A stretch of DNA of 6,073 nt. Source: Pseudomonadota bacterium. Its GTDB lineage: Bacteria > Pseudomonadota > Gammaproteobacteria > Burkholderiales > Thiobacillaceae. The stretch spans positions 1-6,073 of the forward strand of contig JAJZRT010000248.1 of NCBI GenBank assembly GCA_021802595.1, written 5' to 3'. Of this stretch, positions 1 through 5,197 are shown one piece after another (position 1 is the stretch's first letter; every line of letters starts with the position of its first letter). The translations under genes were made by a program, and so were the position numbers. The notes under the pieces were generated by a model. The model was not told the origin of the DNA. It was given only the letters and a program-made list of their open reading frames with translations, and did no database searches.

Positions 1-1250
1 AGGATGCCGGCCACGTAGAGACAGAACAGCACCAGCCCCTGCAGTTCCAGGCCGCCCCAGATTCTGCGCTGCGGCACGAAGGCGCCGATCAGCAGCGCAT
101 ACACCGGTAGCCGCGCCGAGCAGGTCATCATCGGCGCAATCATGATGGTGACCAGGCGGTCGCGCGTGTTGGTGATGGTGCGCGCGGCCATGATGCCGGG
201 GATCGCACAGGCGAAGCTCGACAGCAGCGGGATGAACGAGCGCCCGGACAGGCCGACGCCGCCCATCAGGCGGTCGAGCAGGAAGGCCGCGCGGGGCAGG
301 TAGCCGGATTCCTCCAGCACCAGGATGAAAAAGAACAGGATAATGATCTGTGGCAGGAACACGACGACGCCGCCCGCACCGGCGATCACGCCGTCGACCA
401 CCAGGCTTTGCAGCCAGCCTGGCGGAAGCAGGCCGGCAACGCCGTTGCCCAGCCAGTGGGTGGCGCTCTCGATCCAGTTCATCGGCGTCTCGGCCCAGGC
501 GAACACCGCCTGGAAAATCAGGAACAGGATCACCGCCAGCAGCGGCGGGCCGACCAGCGGATGCAGCACCACACGGTCGATGCGGTCGCTGGCAAGGTGC
601 GGAACCGCCTTGTCCAGACCCAGGCCCTGCAGGATGCGGCGCACCGTCTCGTGGTCGGCTTCGATATTGCCGTCGGCGGTCGCGCGCGCGCCGAAGGGGG
701 CCGTCCGCTGCCAGGTGTCCGGCCGGTCGAGCAGGGTAAGGAGCGCGGCGGCGCCGTCGGCATTCACCGCGACGGTGTTGACGACGGGCAGGCCGAGTGC
801 GGCCGACAAGGCTGCGCCGTCGACGCGGATGCCGCTCTGCGCGGCGAGATCGGTCATGTTGAGGGCCACCACGCATGGCAGCCCCAGGCGTTTGACCGCC
901 AGCACCAGGCGCAGATTGCGGCGCAGGTTGGTGGCGTCGACCACGCACACCACCAGGTCGGGTCGCTTTTCGCCTTCGGCATGGCCGGTCAGCACGTCGC
1001 AGGTCACCTTCTCGTCGGGCGAGCGCGGATTCAGGCTGTAGGTGCCGGGCAGATCGAGGATGCGCAAATCCTTGCCGGCAGGGGTGGCAAGCTTGCCTTC
1101 CTTGCGTTCGACCGTCACCCCGGCGTAGTTGGCGACTTTCTGGTGGCTACCGGTGAGCCGGTTGAAGAGTGCGGTCTTGCCGCAATTGGGGTTGCCCACC
1201 AGCGCAACCAGCGGTCCGCCGCGATGTACATGGACGATGGCCTCTTTCAT
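1..1250 (-). CDS. feoB: Ferrous iron transporter FeoB, 3'-truncated by window edge
   Basis: FeoB is the inner-membrane Fe(II) permease with a cytoplasmic GTPase domain. The first 416 codons are visible. The G domain shows G1 GNPNCGKT (residues 19-26), a G2 threonine in GVTVE (44-48), G3 DLPG (66-69) and G4 NMTD (131-134). A linker follows, then membrane segments starting at about residue 215 (VVLHPLVGPPLLAVILFLIF). The FeoB-typical stretch SFIPLLSSFACAIPGIMAAR contains the conserved cysteine of the first Gate motif, and APMMTCSARLPVY follows it. The C-terminal membrane half lies beyond position 1. The ATG at 1248-1250 overlaps the feoA stop as ATGA, and a GGAG sits about 7 nt upstream, which supports translational coupling. 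It is the last visible gene of a probable Fur-controlled operon. The identification is very secure; total length and any FeoC gene cannot be judged here. Confidence 0.97.
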   Translation of the reverse strand, partial: MKEAIVHVHRGGPLVALVGNPNCGKTALFNRLTGSHQKVANYAGVTVERKEGKLATPAGKDLRILDLPGTYSLNPRSPDEKVTCDVLTGHAEGEKRPDLVVCVVDATNLRRNLRLVLAVKRLGLPCVVALNMTDLAAQSGIRVDGAALSAALGLPVVNTVAVNADGAAALLTLLDRPDTWQRTAPFGARATADGNIEADHETVRRILQGLGLDKAVPHLASDRIDRVVLHPLVGPPLLAVILFLIFQAVFAWAETPMNWIESATHWLGNGVAGLLPPGWLQSLVVDGVIAGAGGVVVFLPQIIILFFFILVLEESGYLPRAAFLLDRLMGGVGLSGRSFIPLLSSFACAIPGIMAARTITNTRDRLVTIMIAPMMTCSARLPVYALLIGAFVPQRRIWGGLELQGLVLFCLYVAGI

Positions 1251-1513
1251 GCCGCCGCTCCGTCAGGGGCCGGCCCGGTCGCCACCTGCACGCAGGCCGC
1301 CTCGACGCGCCGCAGCGCGAAAGTGGAGGAACCGACCCGCACCACCAGGGGGTCGCCGCCTGGCAGGGCGCGCGTCATCACCATCACCCGTTCGCCGGGA
1401 AGAAAGCCGATTTCTTCCAGCCAGTCGTGCCATTCCGGCGCGCTGGCTGGCGGTGCGACCTGCGTGACGGTGCAGGCCTGGCGGTCGGGGAGCTGGTCGA
1501 GGGTGAGAGTCAT
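1247..1513 (-). CDS. feoA: FeoA, small cytoplasmic partner of FeoB
   Basis: This 88-residue protein has the size and pattern of FeoA, the SH3-like cytoplasmic protein needed for FeoB-dependent Fe(II) uptake. Visible family features are WLEEIGFLPGERVMVMTRA (residues 30-48, matching the usual L.e.Gl.pG..v.v), then GGDPLVVRVGSSTFALRRVEA, which corresponds to the family's 'dP..v.v.g..ialr..ea' strand region. The start at 1511-1513 overlaps the stop of the upstream membrane-protein gene as ATGA, and its own stop overlaps the feoB start the same way. No strong Shine-Dalgarno precedes it, so translation probably depends on reinitiation from the gene before it. The direct feoA-feoB arrangement is the classic one; the upstream partners are less usual. 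Confidence 0.96.
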   Translation of the reverse strand: MTLTLDQLPDRQACTVTQVAPPASAPEWHDWLEEIGFLPGERVMVMTRALPGGDPLVVRVGSSTFALRRVEAACVQVATGPAPDGAAA

Positions 1514-2037
1514 GGGCTGGCTTTAATTCTGGCTGGCGGATTGTACGACGGGGCGACGGCATGGCGTCCCTGCAGAGGCGGCGTCAGCGTGGCGGCGGGC
1601 AGCGCGCGGCGGCGACCCAGCCGGGTGTGCAGCACGAGTCCGAGCGGCAGCGCGAGCCCGGCGATCCAGTGCAGCAGCGGCAGCCAGGCAGCGTTGTCGT
1701 CGGTAGAGAAATAATACAGTGCGTAGCCGGTGGCGGCGAGCCAGACGGTGAGCGCGAGCATGGACAGGCCGCTGCGATGGTTGCGGCGGCGCTCCCAGGC
1801 GATCCGGATGTGGTTGGGCGCGAGCGAGCCGGCGAGCGCCAGCGCGACCATCGCCATCAGCCCGTGCAGGCGCAGCCACCAGGCCTCGAGCGGGTGCGGG
1901 GCGGGTCCGAATTCGCCTTCGAGCCGGAAGAAATAATGAAACGCCAGCCACAGCGTGCCGCTGGCCCACAGCAGCGCGAAGCCGGCATGCAGTCCTTTCC
2001 GGTGGCGCGGGCCGAGACGGATGACGGCCTTGCTCAT
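1510..2037 (-). CDS. Four-helix, His-rich inner-membrane protein (possible haem b electron carrier)
   Basis: This 175-residue protein has four predicted membrane helices at about residues 16-37, 54-74, 90-109 and 119-137. The basic stretches RHRKGLH (11-17), HIRIAWERRRNHR (76-88) and RLGRRR (139-144) predict both termini and the middle loop in the cytoplasm. Histidines fall near helix ends: H17 and H137 on the inner side; H34, H58 and H123 on the outer side. That pattern resembles small b-type cytochromes with bis-His haems, such as the b561-like or DUF4405-like groups, but I cannot assign a family. The ATG at 2035-2037 overlaps the apbE stop, with GAGG about 7 nt upstream, and its stop overlaps the feoA start. 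Its place between a flavinylation pair and feoAB suggests electron transfer across the inner membrane. The open frame extends upstream to 2349, but that part is shadow of apbE. Confidence 0.85.
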   Translation of the reverse strand: MSKAVIRLGPRHRKGLHAGFALLWASGTLWLAFHYFFRLEGEFGPAPHPLEAWWLRLHGLMAMVALALAGSLAPNHIRIAWERRRNHRSGLSMLALTVWLAATGYALYYFSTDDNAAWLPLLHWIAGLALPLGLVLHTRLGRRRALPAATLTPPLQGRHAVAPSYNPPARIKASP

Positions 2038-2918
2038 GCCGCGGCCTCGCAGGGCAGGGTGTGCCGGCCGCCGGCGTCGCAGAGGGTGATATCCAAACCG
2101 GACGGATCGATCAGGATTGCCTGCGCGCCCTGGCGTCCGAGCGCCGCCGACGCGCGCGCCGGGTCGGCGGCGACGATCTTGGTCAGCGCATCGGCGGCAA
2201 GACACGTTGGCGCCAGCACGCTGACGCTGAGCCTGCGGCACAGTTCGCCGCCGGTATGCGGATGGCGCAGCGGACTGGTGGCGGCCTGGTAATACCCGGC
2301 CGAGGTCGCGACTGCGCCGTTTCCCAGGTCTGCCAGATGCAGGCCCCACGTGGGCTGTGCGGGGTGACGCACGCGCACCGGCTCCACGCTGTCGCCGAAG
2401 CGCGCGAGGTCGCCGCCGGCGTTGACCCGCGCACTCGCCAGCCCGGCGTCGCGCAGCACGGCGAGTGCAGCGTCGACCGCATAGCCCTTGGCGATGCCGC
2501 CGAAATCGACGAGTAGCGGCCGGGCAAAGCGCACCCGGTCGCCGTCGAGCTCGATCGCCTGCCAGTCCGGGGCGATGTCGGCGGGCAGGGGGTGATGCCG
2601 GGGCAAATGCCCGGTCGCAACCAGCCAGGGGGCGACGCTGGGGTCGAACAGGCCGTCGCTCTCCGCGGCGAACCCGAGCGCGGCACCGAATACCTGCGCC
2701 AGATCGCCGGAGAGCGCGACCCAGCCGTATGCGGCAAGACGGTTGACGCGCGACAGTTCCGAATCGGGGTCGTGAAAGCTCATCGCGCCATGTATGGCGG
2801 CGATGCGTGCAAACGCGCGCCCGATCGCCGCGCTGAGGTCGGCCGCCCCGTTTCCTTCGGCGGCGATCTCGACCAGGGTGCCGAGCCAGGGCTGGGCGCG
2901 TTGCAATCGCGCCTTCAT
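2034..2918 (-). CDS. apbE: ApbE-family FAD:protein FMN transferase
   Basis: ApbE enzymes use FAD and Mg2+ to attach FMN covalently to a Thr/Ser of a target flavoprotein. This 294-residue protein shows the family motifs in order: PWLGTLVEI (10-18), FHDPDSELSRVN (48-59), GLFDPSV (89-95), VDFGGIAKGYAVD (137-149), NAGGDLARFG (166-175), VATSAGYY (203-210), HPHTGG (219-224) and the metal-site segment AADALTKIV (241-249) with D243 and T246. The likely target is the FMN-binding protein encoded just upstream, whose stop overlaps this start as ATGA. Oddly, the N-terminus begins directly with the catalytic fold: there is no signal peptide or lipobox, whereas many ApbE proteins are periplasmic lipoproteins. 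The length is slightly below the usual ~330-350, which fits the absent leader. The frame upstream of 2918 is a shadow of the preceding gene, so I reject a longer start. Confidence 0.94.
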   Translation of the reverse strand: MKARLQRAQPWLGTLVEIAAEGNGAADLSAAIGRAFARIAAIHGAMSFHDPDSELSRVNRLAAYGWVALSGDLAQVFGAALGFAAESDGLFDPSVAPWLVATGHLPRHHPLPADIAPDWQAIELDGDRVRFARPLLVDFGGIAKGYAVDAALAVLRDAGLASARVNAGGDLARFGDSVEPVRVRHPAQPTWGLHLADLGNGAVATSAGYYQAATSPLRHPHTGGELCRRLSVSVLAPTCLAADALTKIVAADPARASAALGRQGAQAILIDPSGLDITLCDAGGRHTLPCEAAA

Positions 2919-3460
2919 TTCAGGGCGACCGCATGAATCGCGAGGACGCGCCGCACGCCTTCGGCGATGTGCTTGCACGAAAGCGTGGCACCGCTGATGT
3001 TCTGGATGTCCTCGTCGAGCCTGAGCGACGCGCCATGGCGCTTGCCTCCGAACTGGGCGCGCCATTTCGGGTTGCGGATCTCGCCGCCGTGGGTTTCGCG
3101 GTAATCGAGGATTTCCACGCTGCGTACCGCGCCGCTGGCATCGAGCGCGACCGCATAGGTGATGAACTCGTGCTTGCCGTATACCTCGTCGAGCACGAAC
3201 CAGCCGGCCGGTTTGCCGTCCGCCATGACCTGCCAGACGGGCTGCTCGGGAAAGCGCATGCGCACTCCGGCGGCTTTCTCGACCGCGCCCTTCTGCGCGT
3301 CGGTCAGGCGCACCGGGTGTGGAACGAATGCGCCTGCTTCGGGAAACATGATTTTTTGCGCGGCTTCGGTCGTCAGGTACTGCGCGGCGTAGGCGGGGCT
3401 GATCAAGGCCGCAGGGGCGATCAGGGTGGGGACGATCAGCCAGGCAGGAGAATGGGACAT
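2915..3460 (-). CDS. Secreted FMN-binding-domain protein (covalent flavoprotein, likely ApbE target)
   Basis: This 181-residue protein starts with a Sec-type signal peptide: a hydrophobic core at residues 7-22 and AYA at 23-25 before a predicted cleavage site. No twin-arginine is present. The mature part is an FMN-binding domain of the NqrC/RnfG type. It has WQVMADGKPAGWFVLDEV (76-93), the strand YAVALDASGAVRSVEIL (102-118), an ETHGGEI segment (122-128), and the flavinylation site SGAT (156-159) followed by LSCKHIAEGVRRVL. T159 is the predicted FMN attachment residue. It should lie in the periplasm and act as a one- or two-electron carrier. The gene starts 11 nt after the barrel-protein gene, with a GAGGA Shine-Dalgarno overlapping that gene's TGA, and ends overlapping apbE. 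The pairing with apbE strongly supports covalent flavinylation. Its electron donor and acceptor are not known from the sequence. Confidence 0.92.
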   Translation of the reverse strand: MSHSPAWLIVPTLIAPAALISPAYAAQYLTTEAAQKIMFPEAGAFVPHPVRLTDAQKGAVEKAAGVRMRFPEQPVWQVMADGKPAGWFVLDEVYGKHEFITYAVALDASGAVRSVEILDYRETHGGEIRNPKWRAQFGGKRHGASLRLDEDIQNISGATLSCKHIAEGVRRVLAIHAVALK

Positions 3461-3471
3461 GGCCGGATTCC

Positions 3472-4413
3472 TCAGAAGTTGTAGCCAAGCTTCAGGCGCA
3501 GCTCGTTCTTGGTTTTTTCGATCAGATGCAGGCCGTCGTCGGCCTGATTGAGGTACCGCTCGCGCCCGCCGGCCAGCTGGTTGAAATACGTCAGCGTCGC
3601 CCACCAGCGCTTGCCGCCGTAGTGCAGCGTCGGGCCGGCGAACACGCTCCAGCGCTCCTGTCCGACTTCGGTTTCGAATTCGGTCTGGTACTGCGTTTCG
3701 ACGCCGATGTTCCAGTTGGGCGCGAAGCGATAGGACAGGCCGCCGCCGAGCGTGAATTCGAGTTCCATTTCCGGCTTGGTCGGCCATTCGAAGGTCGCGC
3801 CGGGGTCGCCGGTCAGCGCCTGCATCGCGGTGTCGGCGCTCGCCTGCGTCGCGGCATCGAGCGGATCGCGCTTGGCGTAGGTCCCCTCGAAGCCGGCGTT
3901 GGCGACGGCGACGAGCTGGTCGTCGAGGAAGTATTTCTGCAACTGCATGCTGACGTCGAACGAGGTGGTGTCCTTGTTCCTGCCCGAATGCGGATCGAGC
4001 CAGGACTGATGCAGTTCGAACAGCGCCGACAGCCCGATCGGATCCTTGGCCGCCGACAGGAAGTTGTACTTGGCCTTGAGCTCGACGCCGGAGGGCTTCA
4101 GGCCGTACGACTCGGCGCCCGGCAGGTAGGCGTCGATCACCAGGCCGCTGGTGTCGATCGACTGGCCGAGCAGGGCGACCGAGGCGGTAAAGCGCGAGGT
4201 GATGCCGTATTCGTATTCGAGCTCGGTGTCGTAGGCAGTGTAGCTACCCTGTCCCTTGTCCCAGCGGCGGGTGAGCCAGGCGTAGGCCTCGGATGCGCCC
4301 TGGGGCAGGGTTTCAGCGCCGGCCACGTAGCCGAACAGGTTTTCGTCGGCCGCCGCGGGAAACACGGCGGCCATGGAGAGGGGGATGACCGCAAGCAGGG
4401 GGATCGATTTCAT
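3472..4413 (-). CDS. Outer-membrane beta-barrel protein of unknown function
   Basis: This 313-residue protein has a signal peptide (MK, hydrophobic residues 4-19, cleavage probably after AAA at 20-22). The mature chain is rich in alternating polar/aromatic strands, such as TELEYEYG, GVELKAKYNFL, ELEFTLGGGLSYRF, NIGVETQYQTEF and WWATLTYFN. The last strand, NELRLKLGYNF, ends in the C-terminal phenylalanine typical of BAM-inserted outer-membrane proteins. The start of the mature part, ENLFGYVAGAETLPQGASEAY, looks like a conserved family signature. I have an uncertain memory of this pattern in the DUF6662 family. No TonB box or plug domain is seen, and 313 residues is too small for a TonB receptor. 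Residues 183-215 are probably a long loop. The gene lies between hemP and the flavoprotein genes in a Fur-controlled run, so a role at the outer membrane in iron or electron exchange is plausible but unproven. Confidence 0.85.
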   Translation of the reverse strand: MKSIPLLAVIPLSMAAVFPAAADENLFGYVAGAETLPQGASEAYAWLTRRWDKGQGSYTAYDTELEYEYGITSRFTASVALLGQSIDTSGLVIDAYLPGAESYGLKPSGVELKAKYNFLSAAKDPIGLSALFELHQSWLDPHSGRNKDTTSFDVSMQLQKYFLDDQLVAVANAGFEGTYAKRDPLDAATQASADTAMQALTGDPGATFEWPTKPEMELEFTLGGGLSYRFAPNWNIGVETQYQTEFETEVGQERWSVFAGPTLHYGGKRWWATLTYFNQLAGGRERYLNQADDGLHLIEKTKNELRLKLGYNF

Positions 4414-4442
4414 GGATCAGGTTTCTTTCCAGGTGAGTTGAT

Positions 4443-4473
4443 TGGCTGGCTGATTCCATGGAATGGCTGGCTG
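4443..4473. repeat. Direct repeat flanking a 12-bp palindrome upstream of the barrel gene
   Basis: In the 73-bp gap between the 68-residue gene and the barrel-protein gene, TGGCTGGCTG occurs at 4443-4452 and again at 4464-4473, a 21-bp period. Between the copies lies the perfect palindrome ATTCCATGGAAT (4453-4464). The arrangement could be a partial 21-bp duplication, a protein-binding site, or a small RNA hairpin in the operon transcript. No function can be assigned. Confidence 0.6.
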
Positions 4474-4486
4474 GTTGAGAAGCGGG

Positions 4487-4693
4487 TTAATGGGCGGCGG
4501 ACTGCGCGCGTGCGATGGCGGGGGCTTCCCGTTCCAGTTCGTCGAGCAGGCACTGGCAGATTTCACGTTCGGCCGGGCTGAGCGCCGTGTGTTGCGCCGC
4601 GCGTGCGAGCAGCAGGGCGGCGGTGGCCTGGTTGCGCGCACAGGGGTGGCGCAGCATGGCCAGAATGGCAATCAGGAGCGAGATGGGTGGCAT
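4487..4693 (-). CDS. Small 68-residue helical protein, unknown function
   Basis: I do not recognise this protein. It is supported as a gene by a strong Shine-Dalgarno (AGGA five bases before the ATG within GGAAAGGAAAG), GC-rich third positions throughout, and its place 36 nt after hemP on the same strand. The chain starts with a hydrophobic segment (ISLLIAILAML, residues 4-14). A predicted helix follows (RNQATAALLLARAAQH, 20-35), then a second amphipathic helix (SPAEREICQCLLDELEREA, 39-57). The hydrophobic segment has no positive charge before it and is short, so it may pack in a helical bundle rather than act as a signal peptide. Cysteines 18, 46 and 48 could bind metal or form a redox pair; this is speculation. 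Its position in a Fur-controlled iron cluster suggests a regulatory or accessory role. Confidence 0.7.
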   Translation of the reverse strand: MPPISLLIAILAMLRHPCARNQATAALLLARAAQHTALSPAEREICQCLLDELEREAPAIARAQSAAH

Positions 4694-4729
4694 GACTTTC
4701 CTTTCCAGCGAACGGTTAACAGGCGGCGA

Positions 4730-4930
4730 TCACTTGGTCAGGATCAGCTTGCCGTTCCGGGTGATGCGCAGGCGGTAGGTTTCGCCGTGATGGCCGATCA
4801 GGATCTCCTGGCGACCCCGGAACAGAAGGGCGGCCGGAATGTGCTCCTGCGCGGGCGGCCCGGCGGCATCCGCTCGGCGGTCGTCGGAAGGATTGCCGGC
4901 GTGCGTGGAATCGGTATGCAGGATATTCAT
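4730..4930 (-). CDS. hemP: HemP/HmuP-family hemin uptake protein
   Basis: This 66-residue protein carries the HemP/HmuP domain in its C-terminal half: LLFRGRQEILIGHHGETYRL (35-54), then RITRNGKLILTK (55-66), matching the family pattern of a glycine-rich turn, H.GE.YRLR.TR.GKLILTK. The first ~30 residues are polar, rich in D, A and P, and probably disordered. Family members are small cytoplasmic proteins often encoded with haem-uptake genes; HmuP of Bradyrhizobium has been described as a co-activator of haem-transport genes. No haem receptor or haem ABC transporter is seen in this window; instead it heads an operon ending in feoAB. The start at 4928-4930 is the only suitable ATG. It lacks a clear Shine-Dalgarno, and the predicted leader from the promoter above is only about 20-25 nt. 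Confidence 0.93.
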   Translation of the reverse strand: MNILHTDSTHAGNPSDDRRADAAGPPAQEHIPAALLFRGRQEILIGHHGETYRLRITRNGKLILTK

Positions 4931-4959
4931 TTGCGGGAGTGTTTGTCTGGTTTATGCAA

Positions 4960-4988
4960 ATAGTAACGATTCTCATTAATTGAGTCAA
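4960..4988 (-). promoter_or_regulatory. Sigma70-like promoter of the hemP-feoB operon
   Basis: On the minus strand, TTGACT (4988-4983; 5 of 6 to TTGACA) is followed by a 17-bp spacer and TACTAT (4965-4960; 4 of 6 to TATAAT). Transcription should start near 4953, leaving a leader of about 22 nt before hemP. The region is markedly AT-rich compared with the surrounding sequence. It is the only convincing promoter seen between nagZ and feoB, so the eight downstream genes are probably one transcript. Confidence 0.8.
4962..4980 (-). promoter_or_regulatory. Fur box overlapping the promoter spacer
   Basis: ATTAATGAGAATCGTTACT on the minus strand aligns to the 19-bp Fur consensus GATAATGATAATCATTATC with 13 identities, including the AATGA, AATC and TTA cores. 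It fills the spacer and touches the -10 element, where a bound Fe-Fur repressor would block RNA polymerase. A second, imperfect inverted repeat, CTCAATTAATGAG (4984-4972), overlaps the -35 end. Iron-repressed expression of the whole operon is the expected outcome. Confidence 0.82.
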
Positions 4989-5197
4989 GCACGATGCGGC
5001 ACATTCCGCGGGCCCCCGGTCGGGGCGTCGAGGGGGTGTGAATCCGTTGGAAGGCAGGCGCGCTCAAACCCCTCATCTCCCGGCATTGGCAGGATCCGGG
5101 CTGGGCGCGATCAGCGCGTGCTTGTGCCCGTCTGACGCAGGCGGGAGCAGCCGCAATGGCTGTCGTGCTCCTGCGCATGGGCGCCGTGGCCCTGCGT
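4989..5197. other. Intergenic region between nagZ and the hemP promoter
   Basis: No convincing gene lies here. The first 87 bases downstream of the nagZ stop (5197-5111) remain open in the nagZ frame and would encode a His/Cys-rich tail if the TGA were read through. Hairpin-forming segments occur at 5171-5144 (GGAGCA paired with TGCTCC around a bulged stem) and near 5027-5008 (GCCCC/GGGGC). Neither is followed by a T run, so no intrinsic terminator is called. Confidence 0.5.

Noticed and set aside
408..1526. Long plus-strand open frame (372 codons) opposite feoB and feoA
   Set aside because: It lies antisense to unmistakable feoB and feoA, has low-complexity Gly/Arg/His-rich content and no recognisable motif. 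It is a high-GC mirror frame.
2038..2349. N-terminal extension of the four-helix membrane protein
   Set aside because: The added residues are a shadow of apbE. The ATG at 2035-2037 has a GAGG Shine-Dalgarno and an ATGA junction like its neighbours.
2919..3488. Longer apbE start upstream of 2918
   Set aside because: The extension is Arg/Pro-rich and out of frame with the clear FMN-binding gene in the same DNA. It gives no signal peptide, and the ATGA junction at 2915-2918 fits the short start.
3526..4581. Plus-strand open frame of 351 codons opposite the barrel gene
   Set aside because: It is antisense to a protein with a signal peptide and terminal Phe. Its own product is compositionally odd and crosses the neighbouring intergenic region, so it is a shadow frame.
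4417..4671. Minus-strand 84-codon frame over the 68-residue gene and the repeat gap
   Set aside because: It is Pro/Arg/Ser-rich, lacks a ribosome-binding site, and overlaps the better supported 68-residue gene. Its NQPA repeat merely reflects the DNA repeat.
5144..5171. Hairpin downstream of nagZ as an intrinsic terminator
   Set aside because: The stem is interrupted by a five-base bulge and no T run follows on the minus strand, so it does not meet the usual criteria.
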